Below are positions 50,898-58,139 of a stretch of DNA of 64,000 bases, one piece after another. Source of the stretch: M0103 sp040386155. Its GTDB lineage: Bacteria > Bacteroidota > Bacteroidia > Flavobacteriales_D > Crocinitomicaceae. Made by a program: the position numbers and the translations under genes. The stretch lies in the NCBI GenBank assembly GCA_040386155.1, contig JAZKFZ010000003.1, positions 62,001 through 126,000 on the forward strand, in the 5' to 3' direction. The notes under the pieces are model-generated. The model did no database searches. It saw nothing but the letters and a program-made list of their open reading frames with translations, and was not told the origin of the DNA. Each line of letters begins with the position of its first letter. Position 1 is the stretch's first letter.

Positions 50898-50949
50898 ATT
50901 GATAAACAAGTAGGGGCGAAAAATGTTTCGCCCCTACTTGTTTATCAAT
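50898..50949. repeat. Perfect 24-bp palindromic hairpin
   Basis: Arms 50898-50921 and 50926-50949 are exact reverse complements with a four-base loop AATG. The inner part reads GTAGGGGCGAAA. A G+C-rich core inside an AT-rich arm, without a T run, distinguishes it from the other terminators in this window. From memory, GTAGGGGCGAAA...TTTCGCCCCTAC palindromes occur repeatedly between genes in some bacterial genomes, so it may be a mobile-type intergenic repeat that also stops the TPR-protein transcript. Confidence 0.85.
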
Positions 50950-51098
50950 GTTTCAAATGGATGATTTATTCTAATGTATTTTTCTGCCCTGGTGTTTATG
51001 AAATCATTCCGATGGATTTCCTTGAAGCACAAAATTTGTTAACATCTGTAAATCGATTTTGAAAAAAGCATACATTTAAGCTAAATTTAATTTACAAC

Positions 51099-51677
51099 AT
51101 GAAAAAGTCTTATTTAGTAATTGGTGGTATTATCTTTTTGATATTGATCGCTATGTTTACCTACCGTAACATTTACAACGGTGCTGTTTCCCTTCAAGAA
51201 GGTGTTGACAAAAGCTGGTCGGATGTGCAATCTACTTACCAACGTAGAGCTGATTTAGTTCCACAATTGGTTGAAGTTGTAAAAGGTGCGGCTAAAAACG
51301 AGAAAGATATCTTAACTCAAGTTACCAATGCACGTGCAGGATTAACTGGCATCAACCAAGAAATTTTAGATGCAAAAAATCCAGAGCAGTTAGAAATGTT
51401 AGGAAAGAAAATCAATACAGCAATTAACTTAACGTATGAGGCATATCCTGAAATTAAGTCAACTGCAAACTTCGGTGCGCTGCAAGCACAATTAGAAGGA
51501 ACTGAAAATAGAATTAATAAAGCGCGCAACGACTATAACGAAAGTATCAAAGGATACAATACGCACATTCGCGGCTTCTTTGCTAGTATGTTCTTAAATA
51601 AAGAAACTTTCCCTAAGAAAGATGGATTTAAAGCTGCTGCAGGATCTGAAAATGCGCCTAAAGTTAGTTTCGAGTAA
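51099..51677 (+). CDS. lemA: LemA family protein
   Basis: A 192-residue protein with one N-terminal transmembrane helix (YLVIGGIIFLILIAMFTYRNIYN) and the LemA helical bundle: WSDVQSTYQRRADLVPQLVEVVKGAAKNEKDIL, EAYPEIKSTANFGALQAQLEGTENRINKARNDYNESIKGYN and FFASMFLNKETFPKKDGFKAA. LemA proteins are membrane-bound with the bulk outside, of unclear function. Two TPM-domain genes follow (51727 and 52176). LemA plus TPM is a combination found in many bacteria. A terminator hairpin stands between lemA and the first TPM gene. Confidence 0.94.
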   Translation: MKKSYLVIGGIIFLILIAMFTYRNIYNGAVSLQEGVDKSWSDVQSTYQRRADLVPQLVEVVKGAAKNEKDILTQVTNARAGLTGINQEILDAKNPEQLEMLGKKINTAINLTYEAYPEIKSTANFGALQAQLEGTENRINKARNDYNESIKGYNTHIRGFFASMFLNKETFPKKDGFKAAAGSENAPKVSFE

Positions 51678-51689
51678 ACATTCATAATG

Positions 51690-51717
51690 CGGCTTGAGAT
51701 TCAAGCCGCTTTTTTTA
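51690..51717 (+). terminator. Terminator after lemA
   Basis: A perfect 9-bp stem GCGGCTTGA/TCAAGCCGC with loop GAT is followed by seven T. It lies 10 bases before the GTG start of the TPM gene and rules out the upstream TTG start, which would be inside the hairpin. Confidence 0.88.
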
Positions 51718-51726
51718 TCTCTTATT

Positions 51727-52164
51727 GTGTCAAAAGATCGTTTTACCGAAGTAGAAAAAACTGCTATTGTCAATGCAATTCGCACCGCTGAGCAATTAAC
51801 CTCAGGTGAAGTTCGTGTGCATATCGACGAATTATGCGAAGGCGATGCCTTGGATAGAGCAGTTGCAATTTTTCATAAGTTAGGGATGTCAAAAACAGCA
51901 GAGCGCAATGCAGTTTTGATTTATTTGGCGCTGGACGACAAGAAATTTGCCATCATTGGCGATAAAGGGATTAATGCTGTGATTCCTCCTCATTTTTGGG
52001 ATGATGAACGCGATTTAATGATTTCCTATTTCAAAAAAGATCAATTTATTGAAGGTTTAGTGGAAGGGATTTTAAAAGTCGGAGAGCAACTTCGAGCGTT
52101 TTTTCCGCATCAGTCAGATGATAAAAATGAATTAGATAACGACATTACTTTTGGTCAAGAATAA
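51727..52164 (+). CDS. TPM-domain protein, cytoplasmic or short form
   Basis: A 145-residue TPM domain protein starting at GTG 51727. The domain is recognised by FTEVEKTAIVNAIRTAEQLTSGEVRVHIDELC, NAVLIYLALDDKKFAIIGDKGINAVIPPHFWDDERDLM and FIEGLVEGILKVGEQLRAFFP. It has neither signal peptide nor membrane helix, unlike the next TPM protein. The TPM fold occurs in the YgcG/photosystem-II-repair families, where acid phosphatase activity has been reported for one member. The frame extends to a TTG at 51694 that lies inside the lemA terminator and is rejected. The family partner at 52176 is likely cotranscribed (gap 11 bases). Confidence 0.88.
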   Translation: MSKDRFTEVEKTAIVNAIRTAEQLTSGEVRVHIDELCEGDALDRAVAIFHKLGMSKTAERNAVLIYLALDDKKFAIIGDKGINAVIPPHFWDDERDLMISYFKKDQFIEGLVEGILKVGEQLRAFFPHQSDDKNELDNDITFGQE

Positions 52165-52175
52165 CTTTTCGATGT

Positions 52176-52982
52176 ATGATAAAGCTTTTTAGAAATAGTA
52201 TTGTTGTTATCTGCTTTTTACTTGGATTTGTTTCCTTTGCGCAGAAAGGAATACCCGAACCACAAAATCCACCGAAGCTTTACAATAATTTTTCTCAAGA
52301 ATTTCCTGATTTTATTAGCGAAGGTGAAGCACAAGCACTTGAAGAGAAGTTGGAAAATTTTGCGAAAGCAACATCCAATCAAATAGTTGTCTTAGTTGTA
52401 GATGATTTAGGGGGATACGAACCGTCTGAATATGCTACAGAAATTGGAGATCAATGGAATGTTGGCCACGAAAAAGAAGACAACGGTGTTGTGATTCTTA
52501 TTAAACCAACTGGCGGAAGTGGAGAGCGAAAAACATTTATTGGAGTTGGTCGTGGCTTAGAAGGGGCAATTCCAGATCACACCTGTTATGAAATTGTGGA
52601 AAATGAAATGATTCCAAAATTCAAAAACGGAAATTTTTCTGAGGGAATTACTGCTGCTGTCGATGTTGTGATGGCGTTAGCGAAAGGTGAGTACAATTCA
52701 GACCAATATGCTGAGCAAAATGACGATACTGTTGGGACGATAATAGCAGTATTGATTCTCCTTGTTGTGTTCTTTTTTATCTTCCGTCAGGCCAAGAAAA
52801 ATGGTGGTGGAGGTGGTGGTTACACCATGGGAAGCTATGGCAGTAGATCATGGGCAGGAGGTTTCTTTGCAGGAGGTTTTGGAGGCGGTTCTAGCGGCGG
52901 TTCTAGCGGCGGTTCTAGCGGTGGCTTCGGTGGTTTTGGCGGCGGCAGCTTTGGTGGTGGTGGTGCCGGCGGAAGTTGGTGA
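52176..52982 (+). CDS. TPM-domain membrane protein with glycine/serine-rich tail (YgcG-like)
   Basis: A 268-residue protein: signal peptide (VVICFLLGFVSFAQ), TPM domain at about 40-180 (DFISEGEAQALEEKLENFAKATSNQIVVLVVDDLGGYEPSEYATEIGDQWNVG, TFIGVGRGLEGAIPDHTCYEI), one transmembrane helix at about 190-207 (IIAVLILLVVFFFIFRQA) and a tail of about 60 residues that is more than half glycine. Tail residues of about 237-248 are three exact copies of GGSS, encoded by three copies of a 12-base unit at 52884-52919. Glycine-rich tails are usual in YgcG-like TPM proteins. It is the last of the LemA-TPM-TPM group. No obvious terminator follows. Confidence 0.92.
   Translation: MIKLFRNSIVVICFLLGFVSFAQKGIPEPQNPPKLYNNFSQEFPDFISEGEAQALEEKLENFAKATSNQIVVLVVDDLGGYEPSEYATEIGDQWNVGHEKEDNGVVILIKPTGGSGERKTFIGVGRGLEGAIPDHTCYEIVENEMIPKFKNGNFSEGITAAVDVVMALAKGEYNSDQYAEQNDDTVGTIIAVLILLVVFFFIFRQAKKNGGGGGGYTMGSYGSRSWAGGFFAGGFGGGSSGGSSGGSSGGFGGFGGGSFGGGGAGGSW
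52884..52919 (+). repeat. Three exact copies of a 12-base unit inside the TPM tail
   Basis: The unit GGCGGTTCTAGC occurs three times in a row at 52884, 52896 and 52908, coding for GGSS three times in frame. The identity at base level means recent slippage or expansion and suggests length variability between strains. Confidence 0.9.
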
Positions 52983-53248
52983 TGTTATTTTTTTTGAATC
53001 AGCAAACACTATTAACTCCAATTAATGAGCAACAATATTTCTAAATAGTATTGGTGCTGTACTTGGTATCTAAAAAACCTTAATGGATTTCAGGTCATTT
53101 TAGATCCTCACATAATTATATTTTCGGTTTCAAAAAGTAGCATTTCTTTTTATCTGTAAGAATGATCTTTAATTGTGTAAGTCACAAGGTGTAAACAATG
53201 TCGACCTTTGACAAAAGTGTAAACTCTTTCACTTATTAAAACACAATT

Positions 53249-54859
53249 ATGAATCGATTATTACCTTTATTATTAGTGTCAGCAACATGTATGTTCACTT
53301 CGAAAGAAGTTGAGGCACAAGTTATCACAATGGGAACGACAGCAGATTTCGTTCTATTTTCTTCAAACGGAGCAATCACAAACACAGGATTTTCTCATCT
53401 TACAGGTCACGTTGGAACAAATGCTGGAAGCAGCACAGGATTTGGAAATGTGGATGGTGTAATGCACGATCAAGACGGTGCTTCTGCATTGGCAATGGCA
53501 GATTTGGGTATACTATACGGTCAATTGGATAATGCAACAGCAACTTTATTTCCAGCACCTCTTTTAGGAAATGGATTAACATTGACACCTGGTGTTCATT
53601 ACATTGGTGAAGCGGCTTCATTGGAATTGGAATTAATTCTGGATGGTCAGAACTTGACGAATCCTAAATTTATCATTCAAATTGATGGTATGTTGGCTTG
53701 TGGACCAAATTCAAAAATCAAACTAATTAATGGCGCTGAAGCGTGCAATGTGTATTGGAAAGTTGAAGGTGAAGTTACGATGGCTGCGGGTACAACCATG
53801 AGAGGAACAATCCTTGCAAACCAAGCAGCAATTACAATGAATGCAGGAGATACATTAGAAGGTAGAGCACTTTCATTGAATGGTGCGATTTATTTGGATG
53901 GATTGTTCGCTTACAAACCAATTGGTTGTGGAAGTATAGAATTAACTGGACCAATGGCACCAACATTAGGAACGACATCTTGTTTTGCTTTATTTACCGC
54001 TTCAGGAGAAATGTTAAATTCGGGAGTTACAACCGTAACTGGTGATGTAGGAACAAATGTTGGTTTAACAACAGGTTTTGATCCATTGACGGTTACAGGT
54101 ATGGTACACCCAATTCCAGATACAGAAACAGATGCATGTGCAAATGATTTATTGATAGCCTACACATATTTAAATACGCTTTCGTCGGATATCGAATTAT
54201 TGTATCCAGCTCAATTTGGAAACAACTTAGTTTTAACACCACATACTTATGTAATGAACGGAGCGGTAACTTTCACAGATACTTTGTATTTGAACGCTCA
54301 AGACAATGCAGATGCTGTTTTTGTAATCAAAACAAATGCAGGTGCCATGAGTACGAGCACGTATTCAAAAGTTATTTTAATCAATGGAGCACAAGCGAAA
54401 AACGTTTACTGGAAAATTGATGGAGCGCTTGAAATAAATGACTATTCAATTTTCAAAGGAACAATGATCGTGAATGGTGGAGCAGTGAATTTAGCTACTG
54501 GCGTTAACATTGAAGGAAGAGTTTTGGCGACAGTGGGTGATTTTCATACTTCAGCAATTACAGCAATTTCAGATGCTGATTGTGGAACTTCTGGTGTTGA
54601 CATGATCGATGGCGAGGATGCAATAACTGTTTTCCCAAATCCATTTGAGCATTCACTTACAGTTCAGATGAACTATGTTGTGGCAATTGAAAATAGTGAA
54701 TTTATACTTTATTCCGTTTTAGGTGAAGAAGTCATGCGAACAGCAATCCTTGTCTCTTCAACAAAAATTGAAACAACTACCATTCAACCTGGTGTTTACT
54801 TTTACAAAGTGATAGCGAACAATCAAATACTTCAGTCAGGAAAGTTGATGGCTAATTAA
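53249..54859 (+). CDS. Secreted double DUF3494 (ice-binding-like) protein with T9SS sorting domain
   Basis: A 536-residue protein with signal peptide. Two consecutive DUF3494 beta-helix domains are present. The first (about 30-230) begins TADFVLFSSNGAITNTGFSHLTGHVGTNAG and ends ITMNAGDTLEGRALSLNGAIYLDG. The second (about 240-440) begins CFALFTASGEMLNSGVTTVTGDVGTNVG and ends LATGVNIEGRVLATVGDFHTS. Residues from about 455 are a type A T9SS sorting domain: VFPNPFEHSLTVQM, FILYSVLGEEV and IQPGVYFYKVIANNQILQSGKLM. DUF3494 proteins include ice-binding adhesins, but most are untested. Export through the PorU/PorV system in this window is expected. The gene is alone and ends in a terminator. Confidence 0.92.
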   Translation: MNRLLPLLLVSATCMFTSKEVEAQVITMGTTADFVLFSSNGAITNTGFSHLTGHVGTNAGSSTGFGNVDGVMHDQDGASALAMADLGILYGQLDNATATLFPAPLLGNGLTLTPGVHYIGEAASLELELILDGQNLTNPKFIIQIDGMLACGPNSKIKLINGAEACNVYWKVEGEVTMAAGTTMRGTILANQAAITMNAGDTLEGRALSLNGAIYLDGLFAYKPIGCGSIELTGPMAPTLGTTSCFALFTASGEMLNSGVTTVTGDVGTNVGLTTGFDPLTVTGMVHPIPDTETDACANDLLIAYTYLNTLSSDIELLYPAQFGNNLVLTPHTYVMNGAVTFTDTLYLNAQDNADAVFVIKTNAGAMSTSTYSKVILINGAQAKNVYWKIDGALEINDYSIFKGTMIVNGGAVNLATGVNIEGRVLATVGDFHTSAITAISDADCGTSGVDMIDGEDAITVFPNPFEHSLTVQMNYVVAIENSEFILYSVLGEEVMRTAILVSSTKIETTTIQPGVYFYKVIANNQILQSGKLMAN

Positions 54860-54879
54860 AATACAATCACATTTTGAAG

Positions 54880-54906
54880 ACCACTGTTTATTACAGTGGT
54901 TTTTTT
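54880..54906 (+). terminator. Terminator after the double DUF3494 gene
   Basis: A perfect 8-bp stem ACCACTGT/ACAGTGGT with a five-base loop is followed by six T. Confidence 0.88.
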
Positions 54907-55034
54907 TGTGCTTAGAATTTCGATTGACACATGTGATATCTACAACATTAGACGATAAGCATACAACATTAATGGGATTGAATATCCGCACCTTTGAATG
55001 TGGAAATTAATTCACAACTATTAAATATCATAAC

Positions 55035-55223
55035 ATGAAAAACACCTTAGAATTAAAAGGAGATTGGAACGAAATAAAAGGCAAGTTGAAACAACAATTT
55101 GCTGAACTAACTGACAATGATGTTATGCTAGTGGAAGGGAAGCAAGAAGAACTTTTGGGACGACTTCAACAGAAACTTGGCAAAACCAAAGAGGAGCTTT
55201 TGAAGCATATCTCTGAACTATAA
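55035..55223 (+). CDS. CsbD-like stress protein
   Basis: A 62-residue protein matching the CsbD family, which begins with ELKGDWNEIKGKLKQQFAELTDND and continues GKQEELLGRLQQKLGKTKEELLKHI. CsbD-like proteins are small, helical, and induced by general stress in Bacillus and relatives; the molecular role is not known. It lies 35 bases before a coiled-coil lipoprotein gene, and the two may form a stress operon. Confidence 0.9.
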   Translation: MKNTLELKGDWNEIKGKLKQQFAELTDNDVMLVEGKQEELLGRLQQKLGKTKEELLKHISEL

Positions 55224-55258
55224 TAAGTAATTAATTCACAACCAAATAAATAAACACC

Positions 55259-55699
55259 ATGAAAAAAACAATTTTTGTAATGACATTGGCTACGATCATT
55301 TTAGGATCAGGCCTTACTAGTTGTAACACTCCTGCTGAAAAAGTAGAAGATGCACAAGAAAACGCAGATGAAGCAAATAACGAGCTTGATGAAGCGAAAG
55401 AAGAATATGTAGAAGATCTTTTAAGATACCGTACAGAGATTTCAGAGCGTATTACAATCAATGAAGCGAGAATTGCTGAATTGAAAGTTTATGTTGCTTC
55501 TGAAAAAGGAGAAATCAAATCAAACCATGAAAAACAAATTGCTGATCTAGAAAAAAGAAACCGCGATTTAAAGGATAAGATGGATTCTTACAAAGGTGAG
55601 GGAAATGAGGATTGGAACGAGTTTAAAAAAGAGTTTAACCATGACATGGATGAACTTGGAAAAGCGTTAAATGATTTAACAATTTCGAATACAAAATAA
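55259..55699 (+). CDS. Coiled-coil lipoprotein, stress-response type
   Basis: A 146-residue lipoprotein (lipobox LTSC, mature Cys at about 22) whose remainder is predicted to be almost wholly helical: EDAQENADEANNELDEAKEEYVEDLLRYRTEISERI, then KIADLEKRNRDLKDKMDSYKGEGNEDWNEFKKEFNHDMDELGKALNDL. Charged heptads suggest coiled coil. It resembles short Bacteroidota proteins sometimes called sll1863-type stress proteins; that name is from memory. It follows the CsbD-like gene after 35 bases and ends in a strong hairpin terminator. Confidence 0.78.
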   Translation: MKKTIFVMTLATIILGSGLTSCNTPAEKVEDAQENADEANNELDEAKEEYVEDLLRYRTEISERITINEARIAELKVYVASEKGEIKSNHEKQIADLEKRNRDLKDKMDSYKGEGNEDWNEFKKEFNHDMDELGKALNDLTISNTK

Positions 55700-55718
55700 T
55701 TCCTTTTTTAAACAATCT

Positions 55719-55752
55719 AACGGGAAATGATCTTAAATCATTTCCCGTTTTT
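55719..55752 (+). terminator. Terminator after the coiled-coil lipoprotein gene
   Basis: A perfect 13-bp stem AACGGGAAATGAT with its complement at 55737-55749 and a five-base loop is followed by a short T run. Confidence 0.9.
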
Positions 55753-55824
55753 GGTTTCTATAAAATCAGTGATTCCTATAAAATATAGAAAGAATCATGC
55801 AATAATTCTGGGGTTTAGCTATAG

Positions 55825-55832
55825 TATCTTTG
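55825..55832 (+). promoter_or_regulatory. Candidate -7 element for the beta-barrel gene
   Basis: TATCTTTG matches TAnnTTTG and lies 39 bases before the ATG at 55872. A -33 box is not evident. Confidence 0.45.
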
Positions 55833-55871
55833 TTGAGTGAAAATTAATTCACAAATAAAAAATGTAATAAA

Positions 55872-56504
55872 ATGAAAAAATCATTCATCATTGCCAGTAT
55901 TTTAACCGTGACTTTAGGTATGTCCGTTCAAGCACAAGACTCGCCGCGTGAATCAGTATCTTTTGGCTTAAAAGTAGGTGCAAATTATTCAAATGTATGG
56001 GACAAGCAAGGTCAAGATTTTCAGGCAGATGGGAAATTTGGATTTGCAGGAGGTTTATTTGTAGGAATTCCTTTCAGTGAGTTACTCGGTTTTCAACCTG
56101 AATTAATGATTTCTCAAAAAGGAATGCAAGCAAGTGGAACTCTTTTTGGAACTGCTTATTCAAATAAGCGCACAACAACATATTTAGATGTGCCTTTACA
56201 ATTGCAAATTAAGCCAGCTGATTTTTTAACAGTTGTGGTTGGACCGCAATATTCTTTCTTGCTACATGAAAAGAATGTTTACACATTTGGATCAAACAGT
56301 ATTGAGCAGGAGCAAGAATTTGAAAATGATAACGTACGTAAGAACGTTTTGGGATTCGTTGCAGGAGTTGATGTAATGGTATCTCACTTCGTTATATCTG
56401 GTCGTACATCATTTGATTTTCTGAACAACAACGGTGATGGTTCATCGGTAACACCACGTTATAAGAATCTATTAGTACAATTGACAGTAGGGTACAAGTT
56501 TTAA
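55872..56504 (+). CDS. PorT-like outer-membrane beta-barrel protein
   Basis: A 210-residue exported protein with signal peptide ending VQAQ. The mature part shows the small barrel pattern of the PorT/OmpA_beta-brl family: SFGLKVGANYSNVWDKQ, GFAGGLFVGIPFSELLGFQPELMISQKGM, YLDVPLQLQIKPADFLTVVVGPQYSFLL and a C-terminal strand LVQLTVGYKF ending in an aromatic residue. It is not PorT itself as far as I can tell; the family is large and functionally mixed. It lies in a region of small stress and envelope genes and ends in a terminator, so it is monocistronic. Confidence 0.88.
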   Translation: MKKSFIIASILTVTLGMSVQAQDSPRESVSFGLKVGANYSNVWDKQGQDFQADGKFGFAGGLFVGIPFSELLGFQPELMISQKGMQASGTLFGTAYSNKRTTTYLDVPLQLQIKPADFLTVVVGPQYSFLLHEKNVYTFGSNSIEQEQEFENDNVRKNVLGFVAGVDVMVSHFVISGRTSFDFLNNNGDGSSVTPRYKNLLVQLTVGYKF

Positions 56505-56526
56505 TATTACTTCATAACTTTTGTAG

Positions 56527-56565
56527 AAAAGGGCTGTCTCCATTCGAGATAGCCCTTTTCTTTTT
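56527..56565 (+). terminator. Terminator after the beta-barrel gene
   Basis: A stem of up to 14 bp, AAAAGGGCTGTCTC paired with GAGATAGCCCTTTT (one G-T pair), with a five-base loop and following T residues. Confidence 0.88.
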
Positions 56566-56732
56566 AATTAAAGAATCTATTAGCTATTCAATAAAAGGTG
56601 GGAATCTTGTAAGTTTTATCTAAAAATTATATAACAGATTGACCTTATAAATTAGTCAACTTTGTATCGTTATTTGATTGAATTCACGAGCTAAATAAAG
56701 TCGAGAAAAACAAAGTTAATGACAATCCAATT

Positions 56733-56942
56733 ATGAATTTTCAAATTAAAAAATTAGGTTTTCTGGCAATCATTGCTGGCTTAACTATTAATCTGTCATC
56801 TTGCCTTGTGCTTAGAAGCGAGCCTTCTCAAAAAAGATCAGCACCTGTGATTATCGTAAAGCACAAGAAGCCTCATCCACATGGTGGACCTCCAGGACAA
56901 ACAAAAAAGAGTTCAGGTCACCCTGGTAAAAAACACCATTAA
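56733..56942 (+). CDS. Small basic lipoprotein
   Basis: A 69-residue protein with signal peptide and lipobox LSSC, mature cysteine at residue 24. The mature part of about 45 residues is strongly basic and rich in His, Lys, Pro and Gly (KHKKPHPHGGPPGQTKKSSGHPGKKHH). Such tails may bind metals or anionic surface polymers; neither is shown. It is too small and too simple in composition for family assignment, but the good lipobox and the terminator directly after it support a real gene. Confidence 0.68.
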   Translation: MNFQIKKLGFLAIIAGLTINLSSCLVLRSEPSQKRSAPVIIVKHKKPHPHGGPPGQTKKSSGHPGKKHH

Positions 56943-56950
56943 TAGAAATT

Positions 56951-56980
56951 AAGCACGCTTTGATCAGCGTGTTTTTTTTT
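56951..56980 (+). terminator. Terminator after the small basic lipoprotein gene
   Basis: A stem GCACGCT/AGCGTGT (one G-T pair) with a six-base loop is followed by nine T. Confidence 0.83.
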
Positions 56981-57127
56981 GCTTTGATTTTTATGATTTT
57001 TAATATAAAGCTGTTGATGTGTGAAATGTGCAATTTTTGTACCCACAATCTATAATAGTTTCGGTAATTAAATTGCTGAAATTTGTCTTGACATGAAACT
57101 TATTTCGTGTTTTATAAAAAACGAAGA

Positions 57128-57856
57128 ATGAAAAAATTAAAATTAATTACCCCAATTGCGATCGGAATGGTCGTTTTAATGGGAGCTTGCAAAAAGGAAG
57201 ATGTTAATTCAACAGGTGTTCCATTACAAACTACAATTCAAGCAACAGTGCCATTAGCTGGTCTTTCAAATCTGGCAGTTTTAGCAGGTGCTTCAATTAC
57301 AAATACTGGTGCCACAAATATTACTGGTGATATGGGCTTGAGTCCAGGAACTTCAATCGGTGGTTTCCCTCCTGGTATTTTAAATGGTACCTTACATATT
57401 AACGATGCAATAGCAAATCAAGCAAAATTAGACTTAGTAGCAGCCTATAACAATGCCGCAGGAAGAACTTCAACTGATATGTTAACAGTGTCTGGTAATT
57501 TAGGAGGTTTAACACTTACACCAGGATTGTATAAATCAACTTCATCTTTGAGTCTTTCATCAGGAAATTTAACTTTTGATGCAAAAGGCAATTCAGATGC
57601 TGTTTTTATTATTCAAATTGCATCTTCTCTTACAACAACATCTGGACGTGAGGTGATATTAAGCGGTGGTGCGAAGGCTTCCAATATTTTCTGGCAAGTT
57701 GGTAGTTCTGCGACATTCGGAACAACAACCATTTTTAAAGGAAATGTAATGGCAATGCAATCGATTACTTTTAACACTGGAGCAACACTTGATGGTCGTG
57801 CTTTAGCGAGAAACGGAAACATTACCATGGCTGGGAATGTTATTGTGAAACAATAA
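57128..57856 (+). CDS. DUF3494 (ice-binding-like) lipoprotein
   Basis: A 242-residue lipoprotein: signal peptide with lipobox LMGAC, then one DUF3494 beta-helix domain (about 40-242): FSN-type opening LSNLAVLAGASITNTGATNITGDMGLSPGTSIGGFPPG, LTLTPGLYKSTSSLSLSSGNLTFDAKGNSDAVFIIQIASSL, GAKASNIFWQVGSSATFGTTTIFKGNVMAMQSITFNTGATLDGRALARNGNITMAGN. It has no sorting domain, so it would be retained by its lipid anchor, in contrast to the two-domain cargo protein at 53249. The start at 57128 gives a normal signal; the frame begins seven codons earlier. Antifreeze function is possible but many family members are untested. Confidence 0.9.
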   Translation: MKKLKLITPIAIGMVVLMGACKKEDVNSTGVPLQTTIQATVPLAGLSNLAVLAGASITNTGATNITGDMGLSPGTSIGGFPPGILNGTLHINDAIANQAKLDLVAAYNNAAGRTSTDMLTVSGNLGGLTLTPGLYKSTSSLSLSSGNLTFDAKGNSDAVFIIQIASSLTTTSGREVILSGGAKASNIFWQVGSSATFGTTTIFKGNVMAMQSITFNTGATLDGRALARNGNITMAGNVIVKQ

Positions 57857-57874
57857 TAGTTTTTCAAACAAATG

Positions 57875-57908
57875 AATGGGGAAGTTTTAGGACTTTCCCA
57901 TTTTTTTT
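57875..57908 (+). terminator. Terminator after the DUF3494 lipoprotein gene
   Basis: An 11-bp stem AATGGGGAAGT/ACTTTCCCATT (one G-T pair) with a six-base loop is followed by a T run. Confidence 0.88.
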
Positions 57909-58093
57909 GTCTTATAAAATCGCCTAGTAACAACAGAATTAGAGATCTCTTGTGAAGGGTAGGTGCCAGTTGACTGCTACAAGAGAATTGTGTCTTATAG
58001 AATAATTGCGAACTAAAGAAAGCTAAAAGAATGAAGGGAGATATGATTGACTAAATGAAATTAGTCTGTGAGCTCTTTTTGAATGAGCTTAAA

Positions 58094-58132
58094 CGAGCAA
58101 AATTGACGCGCATATTGTGTCAATTTTGCTCG
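58094..58132. terminator. Hairpin at the 3' end of the permease gene
   Basis: A perfect 14-bp stem CGAGCAAAATTGAC with its complement at 58119-58132 and an 11-base loop. It lies eight bases beyond the stop of the AI-2E-type permease on the minus strand, and is followed there by a short TTTAA. Upstream bases 57909-58093 contain no recognised feature. Confidence 0.68.
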
Positions 58133-58139
58133 AAGGCTT

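Noticed and set aside
51694..51726. TTG start for the first TPM gene
   Set aside because: It lies inside the lemA terminator stem; the GTG at 51727 is in frame and follows the hairpin.
52762..53025. Alanine/valine-rich plus-strand frame in the TPM tail
   Set aside because: It is the shifted reading of a glycine-coding repeat region.
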